Source: an uncultured Cellvibrionales bacterium (lineage in GTDB: Bacteria; Pseudomonadota; Gammaproteobacteria; Pseudomonadales; GM7GCV1). Taken from it: a stretch of DNA of 64,000 bases. Every line of letters begins with the position of its first letter. Position 1 is the first letter of the stretch. Positions 6,114 through 14,902 of this stretch are shown here, one piece after another. The stretch covers positions 1-64,000 of the forward strand of contig CAJXYP010000003.1 of NCBI GenBank assembly GCA_913063225.1. The letters are read 5' to 3'. The notes beneath the pieces are model-generated. The model saw only the letters and a list, made by a program, of their open reading frames with translations, was not told where the DNA came from and made no database searches. The position numbers and the translations under genes are program-made.

Positions 6114-8738
6114 ATGGCCCATCAGGCTGACGAACAGAATCCTACTATTTATCTGAAAGACTACCGAGCTCCAGACTTTCTTATTCAAAGCGCCGAGCTT
6201 GTGTTCACCTTGGGAGAAGAAGGCACACAAGTGCAGTCCACACTTCAGGTAGCACGCAACAGTCATACCGATGCAGACACTGCTCTAGTGTTAAATGCAG
6301 AGTCCATGGAAGTCACAGCCGTTGCTATTAATGGGCAAGCGCTAGCAAATACGGAATGGAAGCATAGTGACGACCAACTAGTTATTCAAACCTCAGAAAC
6401 TGCATTTTTGCTGTCTTGTACAAACCTTATTCACCCAGAAACCAATACCAGCCTGAACGGCCTATATCGGTCGCGAACTATGTTCTGCAGCCAATGTGAA
6501 CCGCACGGATTCCGTCGCATTACTCCCTATCTGGATCGCCCGGACGTGCTTAGTAAGTTTCAAGTAAAGGTAATTGCAAACAAAGATAAATATCCAGTTT
6601 TACTTTCAAACGGCAATCCAATGCAAAGAGGCGAATTGGACAACAATCGTCACTTTGTTGAATGGCAGGATCCCATTTTAAAACCGGCCTATCTATTTGC
6701 TCTAGTGGCTGGCGACTTGGAAGTGGTAGAAGATAACTTTACCACCATGTCAGGTCGCGAGGTGCTACTCCAAATCTTTGTCGAGGCTAAAGATTTGGAC
6801 AAAGTGGATCACGCCATGCTCTCCCTTAAGCAAGCTATGAAATGGGATGAAGATACCTACGGCCGTGAATACGATCTCGATATTTTTATGATCGTTGCCG
6901 TAGATGATTTCAATATGGGCGCTATGGAGAACAAGGGCCTTAATATCTTTAACACTTCTGCCGTACTAGCTAACCCTAAGATCACTACAGACGCACGTTT
7001 TCAGTGGATACAAGCTGTAGTAGGGCACGAATACTTCCATAACTGGTCTGGTAACAGAGTGACCTGTCGCGACTGGTTTCAACTGAGTTTAAAAGAAGGA
7101 TTTACCGTCTTTCGAGACAGCCACTTTTCTGCCGACCTAAACTCAGAAGCGGTTAAGCGCATCGAAGATGTTCGCACCCTGCGCGCTTATCAGTTTGCCG
7201 AAGACGCCGGACCATTGGCGCATCCGGTCCAGCCGCCTTCGTATCAAGAGATCAATAACTTTTACACCCTAACGGTTTACGAAAAAGGTGCAGAAATTGT
7301 TCGCATGCAAGCCAACCTGCTTGGTCCGGAGAAATTCCGACAGGCAACGGATTTATATTTTGATCGTTTTGATGGACAAGCCGTAGCCATCGAAGATTTT
7401 GTCGGCTGCATCAGTGAAGTGTCTGGTCTAAATATGGACCAGTTTATGAATTGGTATAAGCAGGCCGGAACACCAGTAGTTGAGGCTACTGATTCCTACA
7501 ACTCAGATACTCAGGAATATCGGCTTCAGCTGGGCCAGAGCTGCCCGCCAACTCCAGAATCTTCTATTAAAGAGCCCTTTGTAATTCCGGTGAAACTCGG
7601 ACTAATTGGCTCAGCCGGAGAGCTCGCATTTCAGCTTGAAGGGGACTCAAATCCGGTTGTTGAGAAAGTACTTAGCTTCAATAAAACCGAACAGGAATTT
7701 GTATTTAGCGGCGTATCTGAAAAACCAACGCCTTCACTTCTTCGTGGATTTTCAGCACCGGTAAAACTTAGATTCCATTACAGCGAGGAACAGCTAGTAC
7801 ATCTTATTCGAACCGATACTGACGGCTTTAACCGTTGGGATGCCAGCCAACAACTCGCAGAACTCGCCATTGACGGATCCGGCAGCAGTGACACCCTAGT
7901 GAGTAGCTACCGGGAGATACTTGGACAGTCGGGCCTGGATCCAGCCGTAGCTGCCATGATGGTCACACTGCCATCGATGGAAGCGCTATCTGACTCCAAA
8001 CAAAACCTAGACGTAGGCGCCCTTTATGATGCGCGCACAAGCGTGCGGGAAGAAGTGGCTGATCAACTTGAATCCTTGTTTAGGGCCGTTTACTTAGAGA
8101 ATCAATCTAATCAAGACTATCAACCAAGCGCTTCACAGATAGGCCGTAGAGCTCTTAAAAACGTCGCCTTGGCCTACTGGGTAACGGCGGGTTCTGCCGA
8201 GGCACTCGAAGCCTGCAAGCATCAATACGAAACCGCCGACAATATGACGGATTGCGCATCGGCGCTAAGCACTTTGGTAAACGCCAAATCTAATCAGGTG
8301 CAAGCTCTGGCAGAAAATTCACTACGAGATTTTTACCAACGCTGGAAGGATGAGGCCCTGGTGGTAAATCAATGGCTGTCTATACAAGCTACGTCTGGGG
8401 CCAAAGGTGGCCTCAATCGCGTTCTGGCTCTTATGGAGCATGAAGCCTTTGATATTAAGAATCCCAATAAGGTGCGGTCCTTGGTTGGCGGTTTCTGCGG
8501 TCTCAACCCAGAAAACTTCCATAATATTGATGGCAGCGGCTATAAATTCTTAGCGGATAAAATCATCCAGATAGATGCACTTAATCCGCAAACAGCTTCA
8601 AGGCTGGTAACGCCCTTAACCCGTTGGAAAAATTATGATTCTGAGCGACAGGCACTAATGCGAAATGAGCTAGAACGAATTGCGCAGGGCGAGCTATCCA
8701 GCGACGTACGAGAACTAGTAGGCAAATCTCTGCTATAG
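6114..8738 (+). CDS. pepN: Aminopeptidase N (M1 metallopeptidase)
   Basis: A zinc exopeptidase that removes N-terminal residues during cytoplasmic peptide turnover. 874 residues, close to the 870 of E. coli PepN. The GAMEN exopeptidase motif is at about 268-272 (GAMENKGLNIF). The zinc site is HEYFH at about 304-308, with the third ligand Glu 19 residues on in LKEGFTVFRD. The C-terminal 400 residues form the PepN-type helical domain. It appears monocistronic, with 83 bp after yeaC and no strong terminator between them. Confidence 0.97.
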   Translation: MAHQADEQNPTIYLKDYRAPDFLIQSAELVFTLGEEGTQVQSTLQVARNSHTDADTALVLNAESMEVTAVAINGQALANTEWKHSDDQLVIQTSETAFLLSCTNLIHPETNTSLNGLYRSRTMFCSQCEPHGFRRITPYLDRPDVLSKFQVKVIANKDKYPVLLSNGNPMQRGELDNNRHFVEWQDPILKPAYLFALVAGDLEVVEDNFTTMSGREVLLQIFVEAKDLDKVDHAMLSLKQAMKWDEDTYGREYDLDIFMIVAVDDFNMGAMENKGLNIFNTSAVLANPKITTDARFQWIQAVVGHEYFHNWSGNRVTCRDWFQLSLKEGFTVFRDSHFSADLNSEAVKRIEDVRTLRAYQFAEDAGPLAHPVQPPSYQEINNFYTLTVYEKGAEIVRMQANLLGPEKFRQATDLYFDRFDGQAVAIEDFVGCISEVSGLNMDQFMNWYKQAGTPVVEATDSYNSDTQEYRLQLGQSCPPTPESSIKEPFVIPVKLGLIGSAGELAFQLEGDSNPVVEKVLSFNKTEQEFVFSGVSEKPTPSLLRGFSAPVKLRFHYSEEQLVHLIRTDTDGFNRWDASQQLAELAIDGSGSSDTLVSSYREILGQSGLDPAVAAMMVTLPSMEALSDSKQNLDVGALYDARTSVREEVADQLESLFRAVYLENQSNQDYQPSASQIGRRALKNVALAYWVTAGSAEALEACKHQYETADNMTDCASALSTLVNAKSNQVQALAENSLRDFYQRWKDEALVVNQWLSIQATSGAKGGLNRVLALMEHEAFDIKNPNKVRSLVGGFCGLNPENFHNIDGSGYKFLADKIIQIDALNPQTASRLVTPLTRWKNYDSERQALMRNELERIAQGELSSDVRELVGKSLL

Positions 8739-8745
8739 AGCGGAC

Positions 8746-8761
8746 TATTTATTAATAAATA
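8746..8761. repeat. Perfect 16-bp AT-only palindrome
   Basis: TATTTATTAATAAATA, 7 bp after the pepN stop. As RNA it could form a weak hairpin, but it has no spacer loop or T-tract, so a protein-binding site or chance AT symmetry is as likely as a terminator. Confidence 0.3.
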
Positions 8762-8845
8762 ATAAGCCAAGGCACTTTTGGTGTAATTCCCTGCCAGACT
8801 AGGCGTCACAGGTGGTAAGTAAAGAAAACAATTTGAGAGCTATAT

Positions 8846-9799
8846 ATGTTGATTAAAACCAAAAAATCTTGGGAACTAAGTGAAAACGAAGTTACCAATG
8901 AAGATCTATTCAACAAAAGACGTCAGTTTATGAAGATGGGCGGTGTGGCGGCAATGAGCAGCTACTTACCGGCACTAAGCTGGGCTGCTGCCGATCACCT
9001 TGCGAATCAGATTGCCTTGGCGCCGACCACAAGAACTCTGGATGAAAAACTTAACTCCTTCGAAGAAATCACCAACTACAACAACTTCTACGAACTGGGC
9101 ACAGGTAAAGGCGACCCGGTTAAAAATGCCGATGAACTAAATACCGATGACTGGTCCATAGAGGTTACTGGCGAATGCGATAATCCTGGTACCTACGCTT
9201 TAGAAGATCTGATCAACTTTAACGATTTAGAAGAACGTATCTACCGTATGCGATGTGTTGAAGCTTGGTCCATGGTGATCCCTTGGACAGGAGTTTCCCT
9301 CTCGACTATTTTGGACAAAATGAACCCTAACAGCGACGCCAAGTATGTTGGCTTTGAGACCATCTACGATCGCAGTAATCCGTTATCAGGGCAGCGCTCT
9401 AGAGTTTTGGACTGGCCTTACAGAGAAGGCTTACGCCTTGACGAGGCGATGCATCCATTAACCATGATGGCGGTAGGCATTTATGGCAAACCAATGCCTA
9501 ACCAAAACGGTGCGCCACTAAGGCTGGTTGTTCCCTGGAAATACGGCTTCAAGAGTATTAAATCTATAACCAAAATAAATTTCAGTAAAACCCAACCACA
9601 AACCAGCTGGAATATGGCCGGCCCACGCGAATACGGGTTCTTTTCAAATGTAAATCCAGAGGTAAATCATCCACGTTGGAGTCAGGGGAGCGAGCGTCGT
9701 ATCGGCGAATTATTTAGGCGCGATACGCTTATGTTCAACGGCTACGGTGCAGAAGTTGCCTCCATGTATGACGGCATGGATATGAGTACAAACTACTAA
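8846..9799 (+). CDS. msrP: Protein-methionine-sulfoxide reductase catalytic subunit MsrP
   Basis: A molybdopterin enzyme (formerly YedY) that repairs oxidised methionines in periplasmic proteins. The Tat signal is KRRQFMKMGG at about 24-33 with a hydrophobic stretch to about 48, so it is exported folded with its cofactor. The Mo-ligating Cys is about residue 137 in YRMRCVEAW. C-terminal motifs include GAPLRLVVPWKYGFKSIK. It pairs with msrQ 19 nt downstream, the heme membrane protein that feeds it electrons. The two-gene order is standard. Confidence 0.97.
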   Translation: MLIKTKKSWELSENEVTNEDLFNKRRQFMKMGGVAAMSSYLPALSWAAADHLANQIALAPTTRTLDEKLNSFEEITNYNNFYELGTGKGDPVKNADELNTDDWSIEVTGECDNPGTYALEDLINFNDLEERIYRMRCVEAWSMVIPWTGVSLSTILDKMNPNSDAKYVGFETIYDRSNPLSGQRSRVLDWPYREGLRLDEAMHPLTMMAVGIYGKPMPNQNGAPLRLVVPWKYGFKSIKSITKINFSKTQPQTSWNMAGPREYGFFSNVNPEVNHPRWSQGSERRIGELFRRDTLMFNGYGAEVASMYDGMDMSTNY

Positions 9800-9818
9800 G
9801 CCCGAGAATTACTCAGCT

Positions 9819-10418
9819 ATGAAAATCCCCTCTCAATGGGCAACCTCCTTGCGGATACTGCTGCACCTACTTTGTGCCACTCCCGCATTGGTCTTGATCT
9901 ACAACACCTTTACAGGTGGGCTAGGGTTCAATCCTATTGAAACCATTACCCATCAAACCGGTATATGGGCACTGCGTATTTTGTTGGTTAGTTTGGCGAT
10001 CACGCCCCTACGTATATTGCTTAATTTAGTGCAGCTAGTTACCTACCGGCGCTTGCTCGGCGTTTGGGCTTTCTTCTATGCTTTTGTGCACTTCAGCATC
10101 TACCTTACTTTTGATCTGCAGTTCTCATTCCCCCTTGTCGTAGACGACATCATTCAAAGGCCCTTTATGACCGCTGGCTTCACCGCCTTACTGCTAATGA
10201 TCCCACTGGCTATAACCTCTACAAGAGGCTGGCAGCGGCGTTTAAAGAAAAACTGGGGCAAGCTACACAAAGTTGTATATGTGATTGGTATTGCTGCCGT
10301 ATTGCACTTTGTTTGGCTTACCAAGGGCAATCAACCAGAGCCATATATCTATGTAGGCCTTCTGATATTGTTCTATTCCGTGCGCCTCGTTAATAAGTTT
10401 CGTTCAAGAACCGCCTAG
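9819..10418 (+). CDS. msrQ: Heme-binding membrane subunit MsrQ
   Basis: A 199-residue inner-membrane b-type cytochrome (formerly YedZ) that passes electrons from the respiratory chain or flavin donors to MsrP. It has six hydrophobic segments of the ferric-reductase-like fold, with His residues positioned for heme: FVHFSIYL in the third helix, KLHKVVYV and VLHFVWL further on. The motif TYRRLLGVWAFFYAFVH is typical of the family. It follows msrP closely and is surely cotranscribed. Confidence 0.95.
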   Translation: MKIPSQWATSLRILLHLLCATPALVLIYNTFTGGLGFNPIETITHQTGIWALRILLVSLAITPLRILLNLVQLVTYRRLLGVWAFFYAFVHFSIYLTFDLQFSFPLVVDDIIQRPFMTAGFTALLLMIPLAITSTRGWQRRLKKNWGKLHKVVYVIGIAAVLHFVWLTKGNQPEPYIYVGLLILFYSVRLVNKFRSRTA

Positions 10419-10565
10419 CTCTAACTTATACAAATGGTCAATCGACTTTTCCGTGGCGAAAGTCACGAACAATATAAGCAATCAAATGCTGCACTCATAC
10501 CAAAAGATCAGGGCAGATAATCTTCAGAACTTGGGAAGGGCACTAGGGAGTAGTACTCTAGATAG

Positions 10566-11935
10566 ATGATCGATCCTAGCTGGACTTCAGTACTACCGCC
10601 TTTTTTAGCCATTGGCCTCGCCTTGGCAACGCGTCAGGTATATCTGGCGCTATTTTCAGGCATTTGGTTAGGTACTTTTCTATTGCTCGGCGGACAGCCC
10701 TTAGGATCCCTTGGCATAGCAATAGAACGCTCTATAGCGGTATTAGCTTCGCCGGGCGATGCGCGCGTAATAATCTTTACTTTAGTAATCGGTGCGTTTA
10801 TCTACACCCTAGAACGCAACGGTGCAGTAACCGGCTTTGTCGCATTTCTTGAACGTGCGAAGTGGGTAAATAGCGCTAAGCGCGCCCAGTGGATGGCCTT
10901 TCTGATCGGCGTCCTTATCTTCATTGAATCCAATATAACTCTCTTGGTAGCCGGCACAGTTTCACAGCCACTATTTGATCGCTTCAAAATCTCCCGCGAA
11001 AAACTGGCTTACATTATTGATTCGACTTCAGCGCCTATCTGCATCCTTATTCCGCTCAATGCCTGGGGAGCTTTTAATCTAGGCCTGCTAGAAGGCTTAG
11101 GTGTCGAACAACCACTAAAGGTTTTCCTTAGCAGTATTCCGATGAATCTATACGCCATAAGTGCGGTGGCTTTGACGGCCTTTAGTATTTCGCGTGATTA
11201 CAATCCGAGGACTATGGCACTTGCGGAAGCCAAAGCAAAAACCGCACCGTTAGCTACGACAATTGATTCAGGCCAAAGTCGCCAAGACAATCCTCAGGAC
11301 AGCCAGCAAGACAGCCCTCAACCCCGAGCGCTCAATATGGTGCTGCCGATAGCAGCACTAGTATTGGCAATGCCTTTGGGCCTGTATCTCACCGGCGATG
11401 GCAATATCCTTGCAGGGTCAGGCTCAAAGAGTGTTCTTTGGGCCAGTCTTATTGGACTGTCGTTTATATCTGCGCTGTCCTTGGCACAGCGCAATATGAA
11501 CCTAACTCAGCTTAGCCATGTTTGGATGCGCGGAGCAGGGCGCATGTTGCCAAAGAGCTGGGAACAGGCGTCTATATCGCTGGCCTAATCGGAGATTCAA
11601 TCGCCTCCTGGTTACTTCCCGTTGTCATCTTCCTTATATCGGGGCTAATAGCCTTCTCGGTTGGATCTAGCTGGGGAACCTTTTCCATAATGCTCCCAAT
11701 AGCCATTCCGGTCGCCACCGCCATGGGTGCCGATCCTGCGCTTTTTGTTGCAGCAGTGCTGTCCGGAGGAATCTTTGGAGACCATACATCACCCATATCG
11801 GACACAACCATTGTTGCTAGCTTAGCGTCGGGAACAGAGCATCTAGACCACGTAAAAACCCAGCTACCCTATACGCTGAGGGCAGGGGCTATTAGTGCGG
11901 TTGGATTTATTGTTTTAGGGCTTTTGCGTACCTAA
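10566..11935 (+). pseudogene. NhaC-family Na+/H+ antiporter, disrupted by deletion/frameshift
   Basis: The first reading frame (10566-11588, 340 codons) and a second overlapping frame (to 11935) both encode NhaC-type antiporter membrane segments. The first carries the N-terminal repeat, with FIESNITLLVAG and STSAPICILIPLNAWG. The second carries the C-terminal repeat, with GSSWGTFSIMLPIAIPVA and SGGIFGDHTSPISDTT. The switch lies near 11545-11560. The text jumps from GRMLP to AKELGTG, where the family usually has a hydrophobic helix, so about a dozen codons plus a frame-changing remainder appear lost. The total of 1370 nt is not a multiple of three. It is a pseudogene or an assembly error. A Gln/Asp-rich linker interrupts the middle of the first part. 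Confidence 0.8.
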
Positions 11936-11963
11936 AGGCTAGGCCGGCTGGCGCAGAAAGGCT

Positions 11964-12230
11964 TTATTCGACATCGGCGTCGGGATCTTCATCGGAATCT
12001 TGTTCGCTGGTACAGCAGTGTTTACAACACTCTAGGCACGCGTTAACTTTAGTTTGAACTGAAAACTTCTCTTTTGCCTTACTTAAAGCAGCGGCGCAGC
12101 CATTGTGTGCACCAAGGTCTATTCTAAGTTCGGGAGGCGGTAGATTTTTACAAACTCCAGGACTTATGTTGTGAATGATATGTTCAAAGCTGTCATCTTC
12201 GGGCAGCTTGCTCGCACAGTAATACGGCAT
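11964..12230 (-). CDS. Small Cys-rich protein of unknown function
   Basis: An 88-residue protein with eight cysteines, including a CLECCKHCCTSE cluster near the C-terminus. The order is an acidic start, a His/Cys segment, a Leu-Gly-x-His-Asn segment followed by a Cys, an Ala/Lys helix, then the Cys cluster. It resembles, from memory, a widespread family of roughly 80-residue hypothetical proteins ending in CxxCCxxCHTS. Metal binding is likely; function unknown. The last 10 residues are almost all Asp/Glu. It is convergent with the broken antiporter and stands alone. Confidence 0.7.
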   Translation of the reverse strand: MPYYCASKLPEDDSFEHIIHNISPGVCKNLPPPELRIDLGAHNGCAAALSKAKEKFSVQTKVNACLECCKHCCTSEQDSDEDPDADVE

Positions 12231-12732
12231 CGGCGTCTCTTAATGCACGGACACATTGAAGTGCGGATGCTAAATCGGATTTTAAACGAGCGTCCATTTG
12301 GACACTAAATAAAAGCAATATCAAGTTTTTGTACTTTTTGAAAACTTAGCAGCACTTTTATAAAATATAGGATCTAGACCTTTCCATTTCTACTGTAGTT
12401 CAAATCAACCTACAGATTCATGAAAGACCGTCAGATTTGGGTTCAGGAGTGGACAAATCTAAGCTTTGATCTGAACCGAACCCTCGCTAATTTGAATTGA
12501 AAAATTCTCTTCCTCCTTAGCCAAAGCAAAGGCGTGACCCAGTGTGCAAAACCAGACCTATCCTAAAAATCATTTAACGATGTATCGCGGTTATACAGCT
12601 AAAACCCGGCATGCTGTAGCGCATTTAATAGAACAGTAATCCATCCTCCATGACGACGTGCATGTATTTCCATATCGTGTGTCTCCGTTGCCGTTACCTA
12701 ATTTTTTGCATAACTTACTCAGGATTATAATA
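12231..12732. other. Non-coding gap with a short gene remnant
   Basis: About 500 bp with no intact gene. On the minus strand 12461-12560 is open for about 32 codons after a stop and reads VWFCTLGHAFALAKEEENF... then SEGSVQIKA-stop. Its end matches the last part of the roxA product (SEGSVQIK). The DNA basis of that match is the 22-bp repeat at 12469-12490. The rest, including the fasciclin promoter near 12700, shows nothing I can name. Confidence 0.5.
12469..12490. repeat. 22-bp direct repeat, copy A
   Basis: Matches 13437-13458 at 21 of 22 positions in the same orientation (C483 versus T451 is the mismatch). Copy B is the end of roxA; copy A lies in non-coding DNA. The pair brackets the fasciclin gene. 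Confidence 0.75.
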
Positions 12733-13206
12733 ATGAAAATCAAGAAATATATTGCTGTATCAGGCTTTGCTATTGTTATGGCTACAACCACTAAAGCCGC
12801 CGACATTGTCGACACGGCAGTAGCCGCTGGTTCGTTTAATACGCTGGTTGCCGCCGTTCAAGCGGCCGGATTAGTCGATACGCTAAAAAGCGAAGGGCCA
12901 TTCACTGTATTCGCTCCCACTGATACAGCATTCGCGGCACTCCCCGCCGGCACAGTAGAGAGTCTTCTAGAACCCGAAAACAAAGATACATTGATAGCGA
13001 TTCTTACCTATCACGTTGTTGCCGGCAAAGTGATATCGACCGATCTAACGGACAACATGATGACAGCCACCGTACAAGGTGAAATGGTCACAATCGATCT
13101 AGATAACGGCGCAATGGTAAATGACGCCAAAATCGTGACAGCGGATATAGTTACTGACAACGGTGTTATCCACGTCATCGATAAGGTCATTATGCCCAAG
13201 ATGTAA
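12733..13206 (+). CDS. Exported fasciclin (FAS1) domain protein
   Basis: 157 residues from the ATG at 12733, with AGGA 9 nt upstream. There is a signal peptide of about 22 residues ending TKAA, then a single FAS1 domain. Family hallmarks: [36 protein letters not shown] (the H1-like box), TYHVVAGKV and the closing [11 protein letters not shown]. Single-FAS1 proteins are periplasmic or surface adhesion proteins of mostly unknown ligand. It stands alone between an unrelated Cys-rich gene and roxA, and is bracketed by the 22-bp direct repeat. Confidence 0.93.
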   Translation: MKIKKYIAVSGFAIVMATTTKAADIVDTAVAAGSFNTLVAAVQAAGLVDTLKSEGPFTVFAPTDTAFAALPAGTVESLLEPENKDTLIAILTYHVVAGKVISTDLTDNMMTATVQGEMVTIDLDNGAMVNDAKIVTADIVTDNGVIHVIDKVIMPKM

Positions 13207-13242
13207 GCACTTTTGATGTGGCACATAGCCTCGCAAATTTGA

Positions 13243-13293
13243 GCCAACAGTGGCGCTGCCGATCGAGCACCGCATCAGCATTGTTGGCTTTTT
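13243..13293 (+). terminator. Likely intrinsic terminator after the fasciclin gene
   Basis: GCCAACA at 13243-13249 pairs perfectly with TGTTGGC at 13282-13288, followed by TTTTT. The 32-nt loop contains further pairable GC-rich segments. It lies 37 nt after the fasciclin stop. Confidence 0.6.
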
Positions 13294-13414
13294 GGTATTT
13301 CGTTTTAATTTCCTCATAAAGCCCTCTAGCACGCTCTATCCTTATGGCATTAATGGCAGATGATCCAGCTATATTCGCCGCTGGTGCTGACAGTTAGTTA
13401 ACTGGTGCCGATAG

Positions 13415-14551
13415 CTAGGATTTGACCGAGTCCTTAATCTGAACCGAACCTTCGCTAAGCAAGGTCAGTACCACCCTTAACTCACCCACATTAAGTTCTC
13501 GTTCAATGAGGCCACTACACACCATTTTGGAAAACGGCTCTGATGCCTCAAATGCTTCGCCGTTAACAAAAAGATGGCTTTCGGTGAATGCGAAGCGTGC
13601 GCTGGTGTCGTGAATCAACTCACAGCGAGGATTATCTTCAAGCGACTGTGCCAACTTGTTTGCATCCCAATCTTGAATCTCTGCATCTGACACATATCGT
13701 TGCTCTGTGACTAACCGGCCAAAGGCTTGTTCCGTTAGTGATATATTTGTTTGTGCTTGTACCTCAAGAGCGGGCAGCGACTTTCCAATATGTTGATTTA
13801 TTTTAAAGGGGTGGGAATCAATCGACTCTGGACTATCTTTATATCGGTCAGAGTGTTCTTGTTTTGATAGTTGCTCGATAAGTAACTCTAAGGACTGAAT
13901 CAATATTTCATTGTGCGAAGGTGCACGAAACCCAACGGATAAAGTAATGCAGTCATCGGTCGTGGCAGCACCCCAATGCGCTAAGCCAGCCGGAATATAG
14001 AGCATGTCGCCTGCATGGATTTGATGGGTTTGCTGGCTGTCGAATTTTGCTAATAGTTTTACTTGATCGTTATCTTGTAACGCCGTGTTGTGATCGCATT
14101 GCTGTCCAAGCTGCCATTCCCTGGTTCCTGACGCTTGAATTAGAAATACATCGTAGTAGTCAAAGTGCGGGCCAACGCCACCACCAGGGGGCGCGTAGCT
14201 GGCCATAATATCTTCGAGTCGCCACTTAGGTAGAAAGTTAAACTGCTCTAGAACTGTTCTTACCTGGTCATCCCATTGATCAAGTCCTTGGACTAAGAGC
14301 GTCCAATTATTTTCAGCCAGCTTGGCAAAATCTTTGGCTGTAAATGGGCCCTGCTGGCATTGCCACTCGCCATTCAAATCGTGCCCAGAAATAATGCGTG
14401 ATTCAGCGTCACTCTCACAGGCGATTCCGGCAAGGTCGTTGCCGTCAATTAACCCTGCTATATCAGAAAAAGCCTGTTCAAAGACCAAGGGTTTCTTTTG
14501 CCATACTTCATTAATGAATTGTTGTTGGCTGATATTTTTGAATAGTGTCAT
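13415..14551 (-). CDS. roxA: Ribosomal protein uL16 3-hydroxylase (RoxA/YcfD)
   Basis: A cupin-fold 2-oxoglutarate/Fe(II) dioxygenase that hydroxylates an arginine of ribosomal protein L16. 378 residues from ATG 14551; a TTG three codons earlier is an alternative. The iron triad is His129 and Asp131 in GPHFDYYDVFL and the His in IPAGLAHWG about 65 residues later. After the JmjC-like core come the helical dimerisation segment and a winged-helix C-terminal domain (SHLFVNGEAFE). Monocistronic. Its last codons form one copy of the 22-bp direct repeat. Confidence 0.95.
   Translation of the reverse strand: MTLFKNISQQQFINEVWQKKPLVFEQAFSDIAGLIDGNDLAGIACESDAESRIISGHDLNGEWQCQQGPFTAKDFAKLAENNWTLLVQGLDQWDDQVRTVLEQFNFLPKWRLEDIMASYAPPGGGVGPHFDYYDVFLIQASGTREWQLGQQCDHNTALQDNDQVKLLAKFDSQQTHQIHAGDMLYIPAGLAHWGAATTDDCITLSVGFRAPSHNEILIQSLELLIEQLSKQEHSDRYKDSPESIDSHPFKINQHIGKSLPALEVQAQTNISLTEQAFGRLVTEQRYVSDAEIQDWDANKLAQSLEDNPRCELIHDTSARFAFTESHLFVNGEAFEASEPFSKMVCSGLIERELNVGELRVVLTLLSEGSVQIKDSVKS
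13437..13458. repeat. 22-bp direct repeat, copy B (within the roxA 3' end)
   Basis: It encodes the SEGSVQIK segment of RoxA on the minus strand and matches 12469-12490 at 21 of 22 positions. Because it is coding here, this copy is probably the source. Confidence 0.75.
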
Positions 14552-14647
14552 GGTGCTCAAATGCTCGGTCGTGGCAATTCGTCAGTGGGCATTTTATCCT
14601 GTAATTTCATAAATTATTGAATGCTGAGCTGCCTAAGCTTTGATATT

Positions 14648-14839
14648 TTAAACTTGAGCTTCAACGTTACATTCTAGCTTGAAGAAGTTCCCCGGAATAA
14701 ACGTGATCTGATCCCACTTATCACCCCAGTTGTCGACCCAAATTACCCTAAATGCACTCGCGGTTTGCGCTTCGTAGTGCTTAGCAAGGGCAACCAACTT
14801 AAACCATATCCTTGCAGGAATTATTACGATATTCTTAAC
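14648..14839 (-). pseudogene. Protein-like open remnant, unknown
   Basis: Between roxA and the MFS gene the minus strand is open for 63 codons with protein-like composition: ...ALAKHYEAQTASAFRVIWVD, then NWGDKWDQITFIPG and NFFKLECNVEAQV-stop. No ATG or GTG precedes it; TTG codons are the only possible starts. It may be the C-terminal relic of a lost gene or a very small gene with a TTG start. No family recognised. The surrounding gap (14552-14902) shows nothing else. Confidence 0.35.
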
Positions 14840-14902
14840 TCAAGGGGCAGGGCAGGTAAAAGGAAAAATCTCACCTTATTTAAATCTAGAGCTAACTAAT
14901 CA

